From: Bacteroidales bacterium
GTDB taxonomy: Bacteria; Bacteroidota; Bacteroidia; Bacteroidales; UBA1715
Assembly: GCA_016714605.1 (NCBI GenBank)
Contig: JADKDL010000013.1
Span: 124,001 to 188,000 of the forward strand
Direction: 5' to 3'
Length of the DNA: 64,000 nt
Under the pieces are notes generated by a model that was given only the letters and a program-made list of their open reading frames with translations, did not search any database and had not been told where the DNA came from. Position numbers and translations under genes: made by a program. Below, piece after piece: positions 38,585 to 48,462 of the stretch. The stretch's first letter is position 1. The number at the start of each line of letters is the position of its first letter.

Positions 38585-39553
38585 TTAAATACAAGGTGTA
38601 GAAGTGTTTATTTTAAAACCTTGCAACAACTCTTCTATGTGCATTTTCCTTTTTCCAGCAAGTTGAATTTCAATTGGATAAATAACTCCATCGGAGCAAG
38701 TGATTGAAATAGATTTTTTGTTTATGTAATTTATTGTGCCCACAGCTTCTGTAACTTCTTTTGTCTCGAATTGTGCAGAATATATTTTCAGTATGTGTGT
38801 AATATTATTGGCATCGGTAATAGTTGTGTATGCTCCCGGATACGGAGAAAAGCCTCTTATGTGGTTATAGATGCTTTGTGATGTTTTATTCCAGTCAATA
38901 ATACAATGTTCTTTAAATATCTTTGGAGCCGATTTTAGCTGAATTTCCTGCGATATTTTATTGTTTTGTGGAATTGCTTTAATGGTGTTTGATTCAATTT
39001 CTTTTACTGTTTTTACAACGAGTTTGGCACCTATGTTCATCAATGTATCATGAACAATACCAGCATTGTCGGTATCATTAATGGAGATTTTTTCTTGCAG
39101 CAGAATGTTACCGGTATCAATATCTTCATTGATAAAAAATGTGGTAACTCCGGTTTCTTTTTCGCCATTAATCACCGCCCAATTAATAGGAGCAGCGCCT
39201 CTATACTGTGGCAGGAGTGAAGCGTGTAGATTGAAAGTTCCTTTTCGGGGCATATTCCACACCTGTTTGGGCAACATGCGGAAGGCTACTACAATTTGCA
39301 ATTCTGCTTTATAAGTAGCCAGTGCTTCAAGAAATGCTTCATCTTTTAACTTTTCAGGTTGCAAAAGGGGAATATTGTATGTAAGAGCTGCCTTTTTCAC
39401 AGCAGACTCTTGTATTTGTTGTCCGCGACCTGCTTTTTTATCAGGAGCGGTAACTACAGCAACAACATTGAAATTATTTTCAATAAGGTTTACCAAAGGA
39501 GCAACTGCAAACTCAGGTGTACCCATATATATAATTCTCAAGCTATTGTCCAT
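38585..39553 (-). CDS. fmt: Methionyl-tRNA formyltransferase
   Basis: A 322-residue enzyme that formylates initiator Met-tRNA. It starts LRIIYMGTPEFAVAPLVNLI and contains the formyl-transfer motif NLHASLLPQYRGAAPINWA and ETGVTTFFINEDIDTGNIL, followed by the C-terminal OB-like domain with IRGFSPYPGAYT. The start overlaps the end of wzc by 11 bp on the same strand. The chromosomal coupling to wzc is by position only. Confidence 0.97.
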   Translation of the reverse strand: MDNSLRIIYMGTPEFAVAPLVNLIENNFNVVAVVTAPDKKAGRGQQIQESAVKKAALTYNIPLLQPEKLKDEAFLEALATYKAELQIVVAFRMLPKQVWNMPRKGTFNLHASLLPQYRGAAPINWAVINGEKETGVTTFFINEDIDTGNILLQEKISINDTDNAGIVHDTLMNIGAKLVVKTVKEIESNTIKAIPQNNKISQEIQLKSAPKIFKEHCIIDWNKTSQSIYNHIRGFSPYPGAYTTITDANNITHILKIYSAQFETKEVTEAVGTINYINKKSISITCSDGVIYPIEIQLAGKRKMHIEELLQGFKINTSTPCI

Positions 39554-42113
39554 TTACAGTATGTTTTTTATGTTTCTTTTTAAAGAATTTTTTCAAAAAT
39601 GGAAATTTATTTTTAATGAATGATATGAGACTAACCGACTCATTATCGTCTTCATAATAACCATTTCCGTAGCCGTAGTTGTATCTGTAACCATATTTAT
39701 ATCGGTAGCTGTATTTGCCATAACCGCCATATTTGTAGCCGTATGCATTATTGTAATCTATATCATTTATAAGTATGGTTATTTTGTCTAAATTCTTCTC
39801 ATATCTTAGATCGTTTACAAATTTCAGAACATTTTTACTAGAGTAGTTTTGTCTTATTACAAAAATATTAGCATCGGTGTAATTCATTATCAATAGAGCA
39901 TCGGCAACAAGAGCTACTGGAGGTGTGTCTATAATTATGTAGTCATATTCATCTTTTAATCTTGTCATGAGTTCACCAAATTTCTTGTTCTCTATCAATT
40001 CGGCAGGGTTGGGCGGAATTGGTCCAGATACAATAGTATGCAGGTTGTCTATTCCAGTTTTGTTTATAATTTCTTTGTAGCTAGATTTACCAATAAGATA
40101 GGTACTCATACCTGCATTATTCTGACAATTAAATATTTTATGAATTTTTGGTTTTCTCATATCTAGACCAATGAGAAGAACTTTTTTGTTTGATAGAGCA
40201 ATGATTGAAGCTAAGTTTACGGCACAAAACGATTTACCTTCTCCACTTATGGTAGAACTTATAGAAATTACAGCTTTTTCTTTGCCTTGTAATAGGTATT
40301 GCAGGTTGGTTCTTAGTGTTCTGAAAGATTCTGATATTGAAGATTTTGGATGATTCTGTACAACTAAATCGGTGTCTTTTGTATTGTGCGAAATAGCTCC
40401 TAAAATTGGTATGGTTGTGCTTTTTTCAACATCTTTTCTGTCTGTTATTTTATCATTAAAAAAATCTTTTATAATAATCAATAAAGCAGGAAGGAGTAAG
40501 CCTAAAAAGAAGCCAATCATCATATTAATAGAACGTTTCGGAGAAATTTGTTCTGAGTTTTGTATTATGGCGCTGTCAAGTATTTTTACATCGGGTATGT
40601 TTGATGCTTTGGTAATACCAGCCTCTGTTCTTTTTTCAAGTAAGAAATTGTAGATATTATCGTTTAAGTCAAATTTTCTTTGAATGTTTATCAATTCTCG
40701 TTCAGTTACCGGTAGTTTTTGTATTTCTTGATCAAGAACTGATATGTTTTTATCTGCTTCTTTTATCTCAATTTTAGCACCTTCTATAATATTGTTTACG
40801 TTTTCAATGAGAGCATTTACCGTATTTTTTATTTTTAGATTGATAACTTCCATGGTTGGGTTATCTTTTGTGGCACTATATTCCGTAACATTTTTTTCTG
40901 AATACAAGGCACTTAATTGAGCAACAAGAGAATTTAGCAAATTGTCTTGAATGCCTATTACCGATGGAGTTATTACATCTTTAAAGTCGTTTTTTGATTT
41001 TATGTAATTTTTAAGATATTCATAATATTTCATTCTTATTTCAAGAATAGATTTCTGAGCTTGTTGTTGTTCAAGTTTTTCAAACAGTGAAGTTCCTTCT
41101 TTACTTAAATCTATTATTTTATTGTTAAGCCTGAATCTTTCCAAATTTCGTTCAGCCTTTTGCAATGAATCTATAATGTTATTCAATTGTTCGTCAATAA
41201 ATTTAATTGTATTGAGTGCTGAAATATTTTTTTCTTCAATATTTCTTCTTATGTATATTTCTATAAGTTTATTTAGAAAGTCAATTTCTTTTTGTGCTAC
41301 ATTGCCCGATTTGTTAAGCTTGAGCATTGTTCCTTTTTCAAAGATAGATTCTACTTTTAGACCTTTATTATAGGATCTCGCTATTGCGTAATAATCATTA
41401 AGAAAGAAGAAGTAACTGATATTTTCATTATTATCAGAGAAGTTTGCATTTTTTTCTATTCTGAATGTTAAAAAATCGTCGGAGTAGGTTTCTCCAAAAA
41501 ACATTTCTTTTTTTATGTTTTTGCCGGTTGGGTAAGTTATTTCTAAATTGTATTCTGTCTCTGAAACGAAACTTAGATTTACTCTCTGTTGTATTGTTTG
41601 ATTTTTTGTAGTGTCTAAAACTACTTTAAAGGGACTTGTTGTATAGATTTCACTCTCATTTATTCTACCTTTTGCCCAATATGATACTTGAAAATCTAGT
41701 TCTTTTACTGTTTCAAAACTCAGAGTGTATGATTGTAAAATACCTATTTGGTTTTCTACATTTTTGCGTTGTGCTTTGGAGTATGCTCCAAATTCGCTTA
41801 TAATGCTTTCAATACCTCCATAACCTTCTCCCTTTTCCAATACCAAGAGCGAGGCACTTGTACTATATTGTTTGCTTGAATATCTGTTGATTAAGAAGGA
41901 AACCGAAAGACCAACAAATATAGAGAGTACAAACCAATACCAATTAGAACTAAATTTATAAATATATTTTTTTATATCTATAGTCTCTTCTTCTTGTAAA
42001 TAGTTGTTAGAGATTTTATTTGCTGCTGAACTCATTTGAGAAATATCTAGTAATAAATTGTCGTTAATGTTTTTTTCTATCGTTTTATTATTTATTTGCA
42101 CCAACTCCTGCAA
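39543..42113 (-). CDS. wzc: Wzc-like polysaccharide co-polymerase and tyrosine kinase
   Basis: An 856-residue inner-membrane protein that controls capsule or exopolysaccharide chain length and export. An N-terminal Wzz domain follows the first helix (WYWFVLSIFVGLSVSFL), a long coiled-coil periplasmic part has a GNVR-like segment, and the second helix is MIGFFLGLLLPALLIII. The BY-kinase has Walker A ISGEGKSFCAVNLA, Walker A' LLIGLDMRKPK and Walker B DYIIIDTPPVALVADA. The C-terminus is a tyrosine-rich tail (YKYGGYGKYSYRYKYGYR and onward), the expected autophosphorylation cluster. The gene overlaps the end of wza by 26 bp. Confidence 0.95.
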   Translation of the reverse strand: MQELVQINNKTIEKNINDNLLLDISQMSSAANKISNNYLQEEETIDIKKYIYKFSSNWYWFVLSIFVGLSVSFLINRYSSKQYSTSASLLVLEKGEGYGGIESIISEFGAYSKAQRKNVENQIGILQSYTLSFETVKELDFQVSYWAKGRINESEIYTTSPFKVVLDTTKNQTIQQRVNLSFVSETEYNLEITYPTGKNIKKEMFFGETYSDDFLTFRIEKNANFSDNNENISYFFFLNDYYAIARSYNKGLKVESIFEKGTMLKLNKSGNVAQKEIDFLNKLIEIYIRRNIEEKNISALNTIKFIDEQLNNIIDSLQKAERNLERFRLNNKIIDLSKEGTSLFEKLEQQQAQKSILEIRMKYYEYLKNYIKSKNDFKDVITPSVIGIQDNLLNSLVAQLSALYSEKNVTEYSATKDNPTMEVINLKIKNTVNALIENVNNIIEGAKIEIKEADKNISVLDQEIQKLPVTERELINIQRKFDLNDNIYNFLLEKRTEAGITKASNIPDVKILDSAIIQNSEQISPKRSINMMIGFFLGLLLPALLIIIKDFFNDKITDRKDVEKSTTIPILGAISHNTKDTDLVVQNHPKSSISESFRTLRTNLQYLLQGKEKAVISISSTISGEGKSFCAVNLASIIALSNKKVLLIGLDMRKPKIHKIFNCQNNAGMSTYLIGKSSYKEIINKTGIDNLHTIVSGPIPPNPAELIENKKFGELMTRLKDEYDYIIIDTPPVALVADALLIMNYTDANIFVIRQNYSSKNVLKFVNDLRYEKNLDKITILINDIDYNNAYGYKYGGYGKYSYRYKYGYRYNYGYGNGYYEDDNESVSLISFIKNKFPFLKKFFKKKHKKHTVNGQ

Positions 42114-42866
42114 ATCCTAGTATGAGGATAGTCGTTGTAAGTGCTGATAGCATTAGAGATATTGTAGGAGTATTAAGTTTGAATGTTTTCAGCTTAACGG
42201 GTTGTACCATTAGAACATCGCCTGGTTTTAAGAAGTAATATTCTGAATTTATAATATTTATATCTGTTAAATCTAATTTAACCGTTTTTATATTATCGGG
42301 ATTGTTTCTTATCAGGATAAGATTTTTTTATCTCCATATTCAGTTGCATCTCCAGCAAGAGCCAGTGCTTCAAATACTGATATTTCATTTTGAAATACTG
42401 TGAATTGTCCTGGATTTCTCACATCGCCAAGCACAGATATTTGAAAGTTTAATAGCTTTATTATGAGAGTGGAATTATTGAAATATTTATTTACGCTTTT
42501 TTGTATTTTTTCTTCTGCTGCAAAAACATCCATACCTGCAATATGTATAGTGTCTATAACCGGAATTTTTACATAACCTTTATTATCAATTGTAAAACCT
42601 TTCAAAAAGATAGATGCATTTCCTGAAACGGTTGTGTTTGTACCCGATTCTAAGTTGAAAAGTTTGTCAATATCTTGATTGAGACTCAGAATCTTTATAT
42701 ACAATAAATCTCCCGGCTGCAATAGGTGAGGGGTATTGTTTTTAGTATGTTCCTGTATTTGTTGGGTTTCTGGTCGGTTATAAAGGTGCACCAAATGTTC
42801 TCTTGTTGTACATGATATTAGACTGATAAATATCAGGGAGTAGAGTATTATATTTTTTTTTATCAT
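42088..42866 (-). CDS. wza: Polysaccharide export outer-membrane lipoprotein, one apparent frameshift
   Basis: The first frame (42312-42866) has a lipoprotein signal (YSLIFISLISC), the Poly_export domain with LLQPGDLLYIKILSL, and a SLBB-like segment ISVLGDVRNPGQFTVFQN. It stops early at 42312. Inserting one A in the A7 run near 42325 restores the frame to a stop at 42088, giving 259 codons; the restored tail includes FLKPGDVLMVQPVKLKTFKL and a C-terminal membrane helix ending FAGVGANK. It is the usual short Bacteroidota Wza, which forms the outer-membrane pore with Wzc. It lies upstream of and overlaps wzc. Confidence 0.9.
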
Positions 42867-43000
42867 TATTCAATAAGTATAAAATGCAGTTTTCTTTTAT
42901 CAATGCTTAATGTTTATTAAAAAAATTGTATGCAATAATTAAGATATTGTAAAATAACTTTAAGCAACAAAATTAATAATAAATATCAATGTTGCAAATT

Positions 43001-43873
43001 TCATATTTTTTTATTTAAGACTATTGTTGTGCTAATTCCTAAATTATCATGATATTTTAAACCAACATTCAAAGAACTTTTTTTTAAGAGTAGTTTTACA
43101 TACGTGCAAATTGGGGTATTTGAATTTTCTAAACCTAAATAAACTTCTGCGTATTTGCCTGTTTGTAAAGTGCTTCCAATACAATATACGGGTAGGTAGT
43201 TTTCATATTTATTAATTTGTGCAGCAAAACTTAATGCTTCTGAATAGTGATAACTAATACCTGTTTTAAAGTTATAAAGTAATTTATTTTTACTGAAATT
43301 AAATATGCTGTTCAGTGCTGTTCCAAAGTCAATTTTTTCTGTAAATGAAATATGAAGTCCTATATCGGGCGAAAATATGTGTTTTCTAGAATTTTCTATT
43401 GCATGTATCGACGCATATTTCAATCGCAAACCTAGACTTACGTGTTTAAATATTGTCTTATTTACTGAAATTGCGGTGTTTCTGTAATAATAATTGTTCG
43501 TTCCATATATTTGACCAACAATTCCTAAATGGGTGGTTGCATTTACTAGAATGTCTAATTGAGCCAAAAGAGAATTAAGATTGTAAACAGAAAAGTAATT
43601 CTTGTAACTTAAATTTGCAACTACTTTAGTGTTTGTGTTGGAAAAAGAAAGTGCCGGATTGGAAAGTGTATTAAGCGTATTTTGTGAACTAGAAACAGTT
43701 GTGTTTGATAGTTCTACAGCATAATATTCAGTTTTTTGAAGTGATTGTGTGCTTACTTTTAATACACAAAAGAATGATAGTGCTGTAAGAAACAATCTAA
43801 ACGGATTGAAAAATAAAATTCCACACTTGTTTTTAGGAAGTGTGGAATTTGTATTAATTAGTTTTATACTCAA
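43001..43873 (-). CDS. Probable outer-membrane beta-barrel protein
   Basis: Up to 290 residues. The middle and end alternate polar and hydrophobic residues as beta strands would (SVSLGLRL-type strands, for example HVSLGLRLKYASI) and resemble PorP/SprF- or OmpA-like barrels, but I cannot assign a family. The signal sequence is probably FRLFLTALSFFCVLKVSTQS. The annotated ATG overlaps the purE stop, and the first 20 or so codons include a strong terminator hairpin (43808-43850), so the true start may be a TTG after it, near 43800. The gene is likely separate from purE despite the overlap. Confidence 0.6.
   Translation of the reverse strand: MSIKLINTNSTLPKNKCGILFFNPFRLFLTALSFFCVLKVSTQSLQKTEYYAVELSNTTVSSSQNTLNTLSNPALSFSNTNTKVVANLSYKNYFSVYNLNSLLAQLDILVNATTHLGIVGQIYGTNNYYYRNTAISVNKTIFKHVSLGLRLKYASIHAIENSRKHIFSPDIGLHISFTEKIDFGTALNSIFNFSKNKLLYNFKTGISYHYSEALSFAAQINKYENYLPVYCIGSTLQTGKYAEVYLGLENSNTPICTYVKLLLKKSSLNVGLKYHDNLGISTTIVLNKKI
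43808..43850 (-). terminator. Intrinsic terminator of purE
   Basis: A 13-bp perfect stem AAATTCCACACTT / AAGTGTGGAATTT with a nine-base loop and a following T-rich run, directly after the purE stop on the minus strand. Confidence 0.85.
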
Positions 43874-44360
43874 AACTTATTTTTTTTAAATCATTATTAG
43901 CTTCAACAATTTTCTCTTTTAGCGATTGTTTAAATTGTTTCAATTGTTCTTTTACGTTATTGTCTGTCTTTGCAATAAATTGAGCAGCTAGAATTCCGGC
44001 ATTTTGAGCTGCATTTATACCAACAGTAGCTACCGGTATTCCCGGAGGCATTTGTACAATTGCCAAGAGAGCATCCATGCCATCTAGAGACGCATTTATA
44101 GGCACCCCAATTACCGGCAAGGTTGTCATAGATGCAATTACACCCGGAAGGTGTGCTGCCATTCCTGCTGCTGCTATAATAACCTCAATTCCTCTGTTTT
44201 CTGCATTCTTAGCAAAGGTTTCTACAGCTTCAGGGGTTCTGTGCGCAGAAAGTGCATTTATTTCAAATGGAATTTTAAAATCATTGAGTATCTTTGCTGC
44301 TTTCTCCATTACAGAAAGGTCTGAGGTACTGCCCATGATTATACTTACTTTTGGTGTCAT
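43854..44360 (-). CDS. purE: N5-carboxyaminoimidazole ribonucleotide mutase
   Basis: A 168-residue class I PurE converting N5-CAIR to CAIR. Motifs are IIMGSTSDLSVMEKAA at the N-terminus, SAHRTPE (catalytic His) and AAGMAAHLPGVIASMTTLPV with GMDALLAIVQMPPGIPVATV. It is divergent from hpt, 89 bp away, so the two purine genes may share a control region. Confidence 0.97.
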   Translation of the reverse strand: MTPKVSIIMGSTSDLSVMEKAAKILNDFKIPFEINALSAHRTPEAVETFAKNAENRGIEVIIAAAGMAAHLPGVIASMTTLPVIGVPINASLDGMDALLAIVQMPPGIPVATVGINAAQNAGILAAQFIAKTDNNVKEQLKQFKQSLKEKIVEANNDLKKISFEYKTN

Positions 44361-44379
44361 ATAATATTATATTAATGTT

Positions 44380-44387
44380 TATCTTTG
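44380..44387 (+). promoter_or_regulatory. hpt -7 promoter box
   Basis: TATCTTTG matches TAnnTTTG about 62 bp before the hpt ATG, in the purE-hpt intergenic region. The nearest TTTG is 26 bp upstream, which is too far, so only the -7 box is supported. Confidence 0.4.
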
Positions 44388-44449
44388 CAAAAATAAAATC
44401 AATTAGTTAGTGTTCAAATTTTTTTTAGGAAAAAATAACATAATCACTT

Positions 44450-44992
44450 ATGGTTAATGAAATAACAATTCACGATAAATTATTTGTCAAATATATAGAT
44501 TATAATTCGATTAAGCAAAAAGTAAAAGAAATTGCTGTTGCCATTAGCAATGACTATTCTAATAAGGAGCTTGTTTTTATTTGTATACTAAATGGTGCTT
44601 ATATGTTTGCTTCCGATCTTACAAAAGCGTCAACAATTGAATCAGAAATCCATTTTGTTAAATTATCTTCTTATCTAGGAACTAAAACTTCGGGAATAGT
44701 TTCTGAACTTATTGGACTACAGATAGATATTGAGAATAAAGATGTGGTTGTTATTGAAGATATTATTGATACAGGTGTAACATTACAAAAAATAATAGAA
44801 ATTCTACAAGCGAAAAATCCAGCTTCGGTTGAGGTTGCTTCTCTTTTATTTAAACCAGATACTTACAAAGGGCAGTTTAAAATAAAATATTTTGGATTTG
44901 AAATTCCTGATAAATTTGTAGTAGGATATGGTTTAGATTACAATAATAAGGGAAGAACGCTAAAAGACATCTATCAATTAAAAATTTCTTGA
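44450..44992 (+). CDS. hpt: Hypoxanthine phosphoribosyltransferase
   Basis: A 180-residue purine salvage enzyme. The PRPP-binding loop is VVVIEDIIDTGVTL, with CILNGAYMFASDL upstream and FVVGYGLDYNNKGR near the end. It transfers PRPP to hypoxanthine or guanine. It is followed by adk and obg on the same strand in a common Bacteroidota order. Confidence 0.96.
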   Translation: MVNEITIHDKLFVKYIDYNSIKQKVKEIAVAISNDYSNKELVFICILNGAYMFASDLTKASTIESEIHFVKLSSYLGTKTSGIVSELIGLQIDIENKDVVVIEDIIDTGVTLQKIIEILQAKNPASVEVASLLFKPDTYKGQFKIKYFGFEIPDKFVVGYGLDYNNKGRTLKDIYQLKIS

Positions 44993-45072
44993 TAATTTTG
45001 GTTTCTTTAAAAAAAGAGTATTGATATAAATAGTGATAATATATTTTTAAATTTTAAATAGATTAAAGGCTT

Positions 45073-45645
45073 ATGTTAAACATTGTATTATTTGGTCCTC
45101 CAGGAGCAGGAAAAGGCACACAGTCTGAATTGATAATTAAAAAATACGACTTGGTTCATTTCTCTACCGGAGATATTTTAAGAGCTGAAATCAAAGCTCA
45201 GTCGGCACTTGGACTTAAAGCTAAGCAGTTCATGGATAAAGGTGAACTCGTTACCGATGAAATTGTAATTGGTATGATTGAAAATAAAATTGAACAAAAC
45301 AAAAATGCTAAAGGTTTTATTTTTGATGGTTTTCCAAGAACTTCTGCTCACGCTGTTGCGCTTGATAAAATTTTGATTAACAGAAATATTCCTATCTCAG
45401 GAATGATTGCTCTTGAAGTTCCAAAAGATGAGCTTATTTCAAGACTGTTGCTTAGAGGTAAAGATTCAGGAAGAGCCGATGATCAAGATCAGACAATTAT
45501 TGAAAACAGAATTAAAGTTTACAATAACGAAACAGCTCCGGTAATTGATTATTACGCTAAACAAAATAAATATATTTCTATATTAGGAGTTGGTTCTATA
45601 GAAGAAATATTTTCAAAAATTGCTTCTGCAATTGATGCTAAATAG
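45073..45645 (+). CDS. adk: Adenylate kinase
   Basis: A 190-residue kinase with P-loop FGPPGAGKGTQ, STGDILRAE, FDGFPRTSAHA and LLLRGKDSGRADDQ. It is the short form without a zinc-finger lid insertion, as usual in the phylum. It interconverts ATP + AMP and two ADP. Confidence 0.97.
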   Translation: MLNIVLFGPPGAGKGTQSELIIKKYDLVHFSTGDILRAEIKAQSALGLKAKQFMDKGELVTDEIVIGMIENKIEQNKNAKGFIFDGFPRTSAHAVALDKILINRNIPISGMIALEVPKDELISRLLLRGKDSGRADDQDQTIIENRIKVYNNETAPVIDYYAKQNKYISILGVGSIEEIFSKIASAIDAK

Positions 45646-45816
45646 AATTCTAGGAGAAAGTTAGGGTTTGATTATTAGAAAATTAAATCCTAACTCAACT
45701 GCATAGAAAAATTTCATATTTAAGGGTGTGTAATTAAAAAAATCACACCAAATATTCAGAATAGCTTTCTTTTAATTATAGTACTATTTCTTTTTTTCAA
45801 ATTAACACAGCAATAA

Positions 45817-46801
45817 ATGTCTAATTCAAATTTTGTAGATTACGTAAAATTATATGTCAAATCAGGTAGTGGTGGGGCCGGTTGTATGCACTTGCATAGA
45901 GATAAATTGACTGCAAAAGGTGGCCCAGATGGTGGTGACGGAGGTAGAGGCGGACATATAATTATAAGAGGTAATGAGCAAATGTGGACTTTATTGCCGC
46001 TCAAATATACAAAACATATTTCTGCTGATAATGGAACTTCAGGTAGTAGTGCTAATCAAACCGGTGCCGAAGGAACTGATGTTTATATAGATGTGCCACT
46101 TGGTACCGTTGTTAAAATGGCTGAAAGTGAAGAGATTGTTTTTGAAATTACCCAACATGATGAAGAGAAAATCTTAATGCCCGGAGGTAGGGGCGGAATG
46201 GGAAATGCCTTTTTAAGTCAGCCACATTTCAAACTCCTCGTTTTGCTCAACCGGGAGAGCCCGGTCTAGAAGATTGGATAATACTTGAACTTAAAGTACT
46301 TGCCGATGTTGGCTTGGTAGGCTTTCCAAATGCAGGAAAATCGACCTTACTTTCTGTCGTTTCAGCTGCTAAACCAAAAATTGACAATTATCCGTTTACA
46401 ACTCTGGTTCCTAATTTAGGTATTGTTTCTTACAGAGACAATCGATCATTTGTAATGGCCGATATACCCGGAATTATTGAAGGAGCTCATGACGGAAAGG
46501 GTTTAGGGCTACGTTTTTTGCGACATATTGAGCGAAATTCAATGCTTCTTTTCATGATTCCTTCCGATACAGAAAATATTAAGAAAGAGTTCGATATTTT
46601 ACTAAATGAACTTGCTCTCTACAATCCGGAATTGCTCGATAAAAAAGAATTTTAGCAATTACAAAAACCGACTTGGTTGATGATGAATTGGTTGAAATGT
46701 TAAAAGAAGATTTGCCTGAAATTCCTTATATCTTTATTTCTGCTGTAGCTCAGAAAAACATATTAGAATTGAAAGATTTAATCTGGAAAAACCTTGTGTA
46801 A
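45817..46801 (+). CDS. obg: GTPase Obg, two apparent frameshifts
   Basis: Essential ribosome-assembly GTPase. The glycine-rich Obg fold is clear (GSGGAGCMHLHRDKLTAKGG, then GRGGHIIIRGN). The frame breaks near 46210, where one T is missing from a T run (restoring FKSATFQTPRFAQPGEPG), continues with G1 GFPNAGKSTL and G3 DIPGIIEGAHDGKGLG, and breaks again near 46648, where one A is missing (restoring RILAITKTDLVDDELVEML, with the G4 motif). With both corrected the protein has 328 codons, typical of the short Obg. The stop codon shares its last A with the ATG of the next gene. Two homopolymer breaks in an essential gene argue for sequencing error. Confidence 0.95.
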
Positions 46802-47385
46802 TGAATTCAATAGTATCACTACTGTTTGAATGGGATAAAAATGTTTTTCTTTTTGTAAATTCTGCTCACAATCAGTTTCTTGATACAATTATGTGGTATG
46901 TATCTGAAATTTATTTTTGGGTACCTTTTTATATATTTCTCCTATATCTTGTAAAAAAAAGATATTCGTGGAAAAGTTTTATTGTCATTTTTTTAATACT
47001 TGTTGCATTAGTAGGTATAGTTGATAGTACGACTGTGCATTTCTTCAAAAATGTATTTAACCGACTTAGACCCTCTTGGCAACCCGCGTTACAAGGTCAA
47101 ATACATTCAGTAAATGATTATATAGGTGGAATGTATGGTTTCATTTCGTCACATGCTGCTAATACGGCTGCGATAGCGCTGTTTTTTATTTTACTATTGA
47201 GAATCCCATGGCTTATGGGTATTCTTATCTTCTGGGTGCTGCTCATTTCATACAGCAGGGTCTATTTGGGAGTACATTACCCTACCGATGTTATTGTAGG
47301 TATGCTATATGGGAGTTTAATAGGTAGTATTTTTCTATATACAGCAAAACGTTTTTTGCCTAAAGTATTTGAAACCAAATTGTAG
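46801..47385 (+). CDS. PAP2-family membrane phosphatase
   Basis: A 194-residue integral membrane phosphatase with about five helices. The three PAP2 motifs are present: KNVFNRLRPSW (motif 1, Lys and Arg-Pro), FISSHAANTAA (motif 2, replacing PSGH by SSHA) and SYSRVYLGVHYPTDVIVG (motif 3). It may act on undecaprenyl diphosphate or phosphatidic acid. It starts on the last base of the obg stop codon (TAATG overlap), implying translational coupling. Confidence 0.92.
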   Translation: MNSIVSLLFEWDKNVFLFVNSAHNQFLDTIMWYVSEIYFWVPFYIFLLYLVKKRYSWKSFIVIFLILVALVGIVDSTTVHFFKNVFNRLRPSWQPALQGQIHSVNDYIGGMYGFISSHAANTAAIALFFILLLRIPWLMGILIFWVLLISYSRVYLGVHYPTDVIVGMLYGSLIGSIFLYTAKRFLPKVFETKL

Positions 47386-47767
47386 ATTCACAGATTGTAA
47401 TTTCAGTGACAGTTTATTAAATTTACGTCAGTTTGACTCTAGAAAAAATGCAGAAAACTCCGTTTATTTAGGTTTACAGTCCAAATTATTCAATTTATGC
47501 TGAGAAAGAAAATATTATTGAAATTCATTATATTTGAGAATTAAAAATTATTATTTTCTGTTTGAATGCCGTGCTACAAGCACTACTTTATTCTATAATA
47601 TTGCGTTTGGGTTGCAAACCCAAACGAGCGGCGATTACACAGAAAATTTTTCATATATTCAAGGTTTAGATTATGGTGGTCGCAGTTATTTTAATTTTTG
47701 TAAATATGCTTTCCAAAATATCAATTATAAACAAGCCAAATATTTATTTAGTCTTTAAAAATTTAAT
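47386..47767. other. Gene-free region with one palindrome
   Basis: I see no convincing gene. A perfect 10-bp inverted repeat CGTTTGGGTT-GCA-AACCCAAACG occupies 47604-47626; it falls in a 74-codon open frame with no family resemblance, which I reject. Confidence 0.5.
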
Positions 47768-48228
47768 TTGAAAAAGAAAATATTTTTATTCTTTATATTA
47801 CAGTTTAGCTTTATATCTGTATTTTGTCTTTCTGGTAGACTTATTACTCCGTATTTTAAAAAAATAATTCAATATGATTATGTTGTTAAAGGAAAAATTA
47901 TTTCTATAAAGAAAAATGAAAGATTTGGGATTACAGCTCCCTTACTTCAGATTGAGATTATAGATAATTTTGGACAAGAAATTGGAGATACTCTATGGAT
48001 AATACCAATAAACACATATGAATTAAATTCAGAAGTTAATTTTTGATAGTGTTAAAGGATTTCACTATTTTCTTTAAAAGAGATGACGCAAGTTATTTTT
48101 ATGAACCTAGTGATTCATATTTCTTATTACAAGTGTTTAATAATGAGGTTAGGGCAATGTTCTCATCTTTTGATGTTTTTCTTAGTAAATTATTTAATTT
48201 ACATGGTGTAAGAAAAAATGAATATTAA
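47768..48228 (+). CDS. Secreted protein of unknown function, one apparent frameshift
   Basis: It starts at TTG 47768 with a signal-peptide-like KKKIFLFFILQFSFISVFC, and the first frame ends at 48046 (ELNSEVNF). Adding one T in the TTTTT run joins it to LIVLKDFTIFFKRDDASYFY and on to the stop at 48228, giving 153 codons. The content (YVVKGKIISIKKNERFG, DTLWIIPI) resembles small periplasmic proteins, but I do not recognise a family. A TTG start is tolerated but reduces confidence. Confidence 0.55.
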
Positions 48229-48410
48229 TAGGTTTGAAAAGAAACTTGTAAAGAAGCTCCGCTAATTTAAGGGTGTGCTCTATTAGGCGAAGCGTCCTCG
48301 CTTCGTCTATGCATTCAAGGCCTCTGGCCTGTTTTATTAAAATGTTTTCCATTTTCAAACCAGCATTTTCCCGTGAGAAAAGCTTCACTTATTTGAATTA
48401 GAAAGCTGTA

Positions 48411-48441
48411 TTGCACTCCAAAGAAAAAATAACTATATTTG
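48411..48441 (+). promoter_or_regulatory. Promoter of the PDDEXK_2 gene
   Basis: TTG (48411-48413), 20 bp, TATATTTG (48434-48441). It overlaps the longest open start (TTG 48439) and so decides for the ATG at 48463. Confidence 0.6.
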
Positions 48442-48462
48442 CTGTACATTAAAAACGTACAA

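Noticed and set aside
45817..46801. obg as a pseudogene
   Set aside because: Obg is essential and both breaks are single-base losses in homopolymers; sequencing error is the better explanation.
47534..47758. A 74-codon frame after the PAP2 gene
   Set aside because: It runs through a perfect palindrome, has low-complexity content and no recognisable domain.
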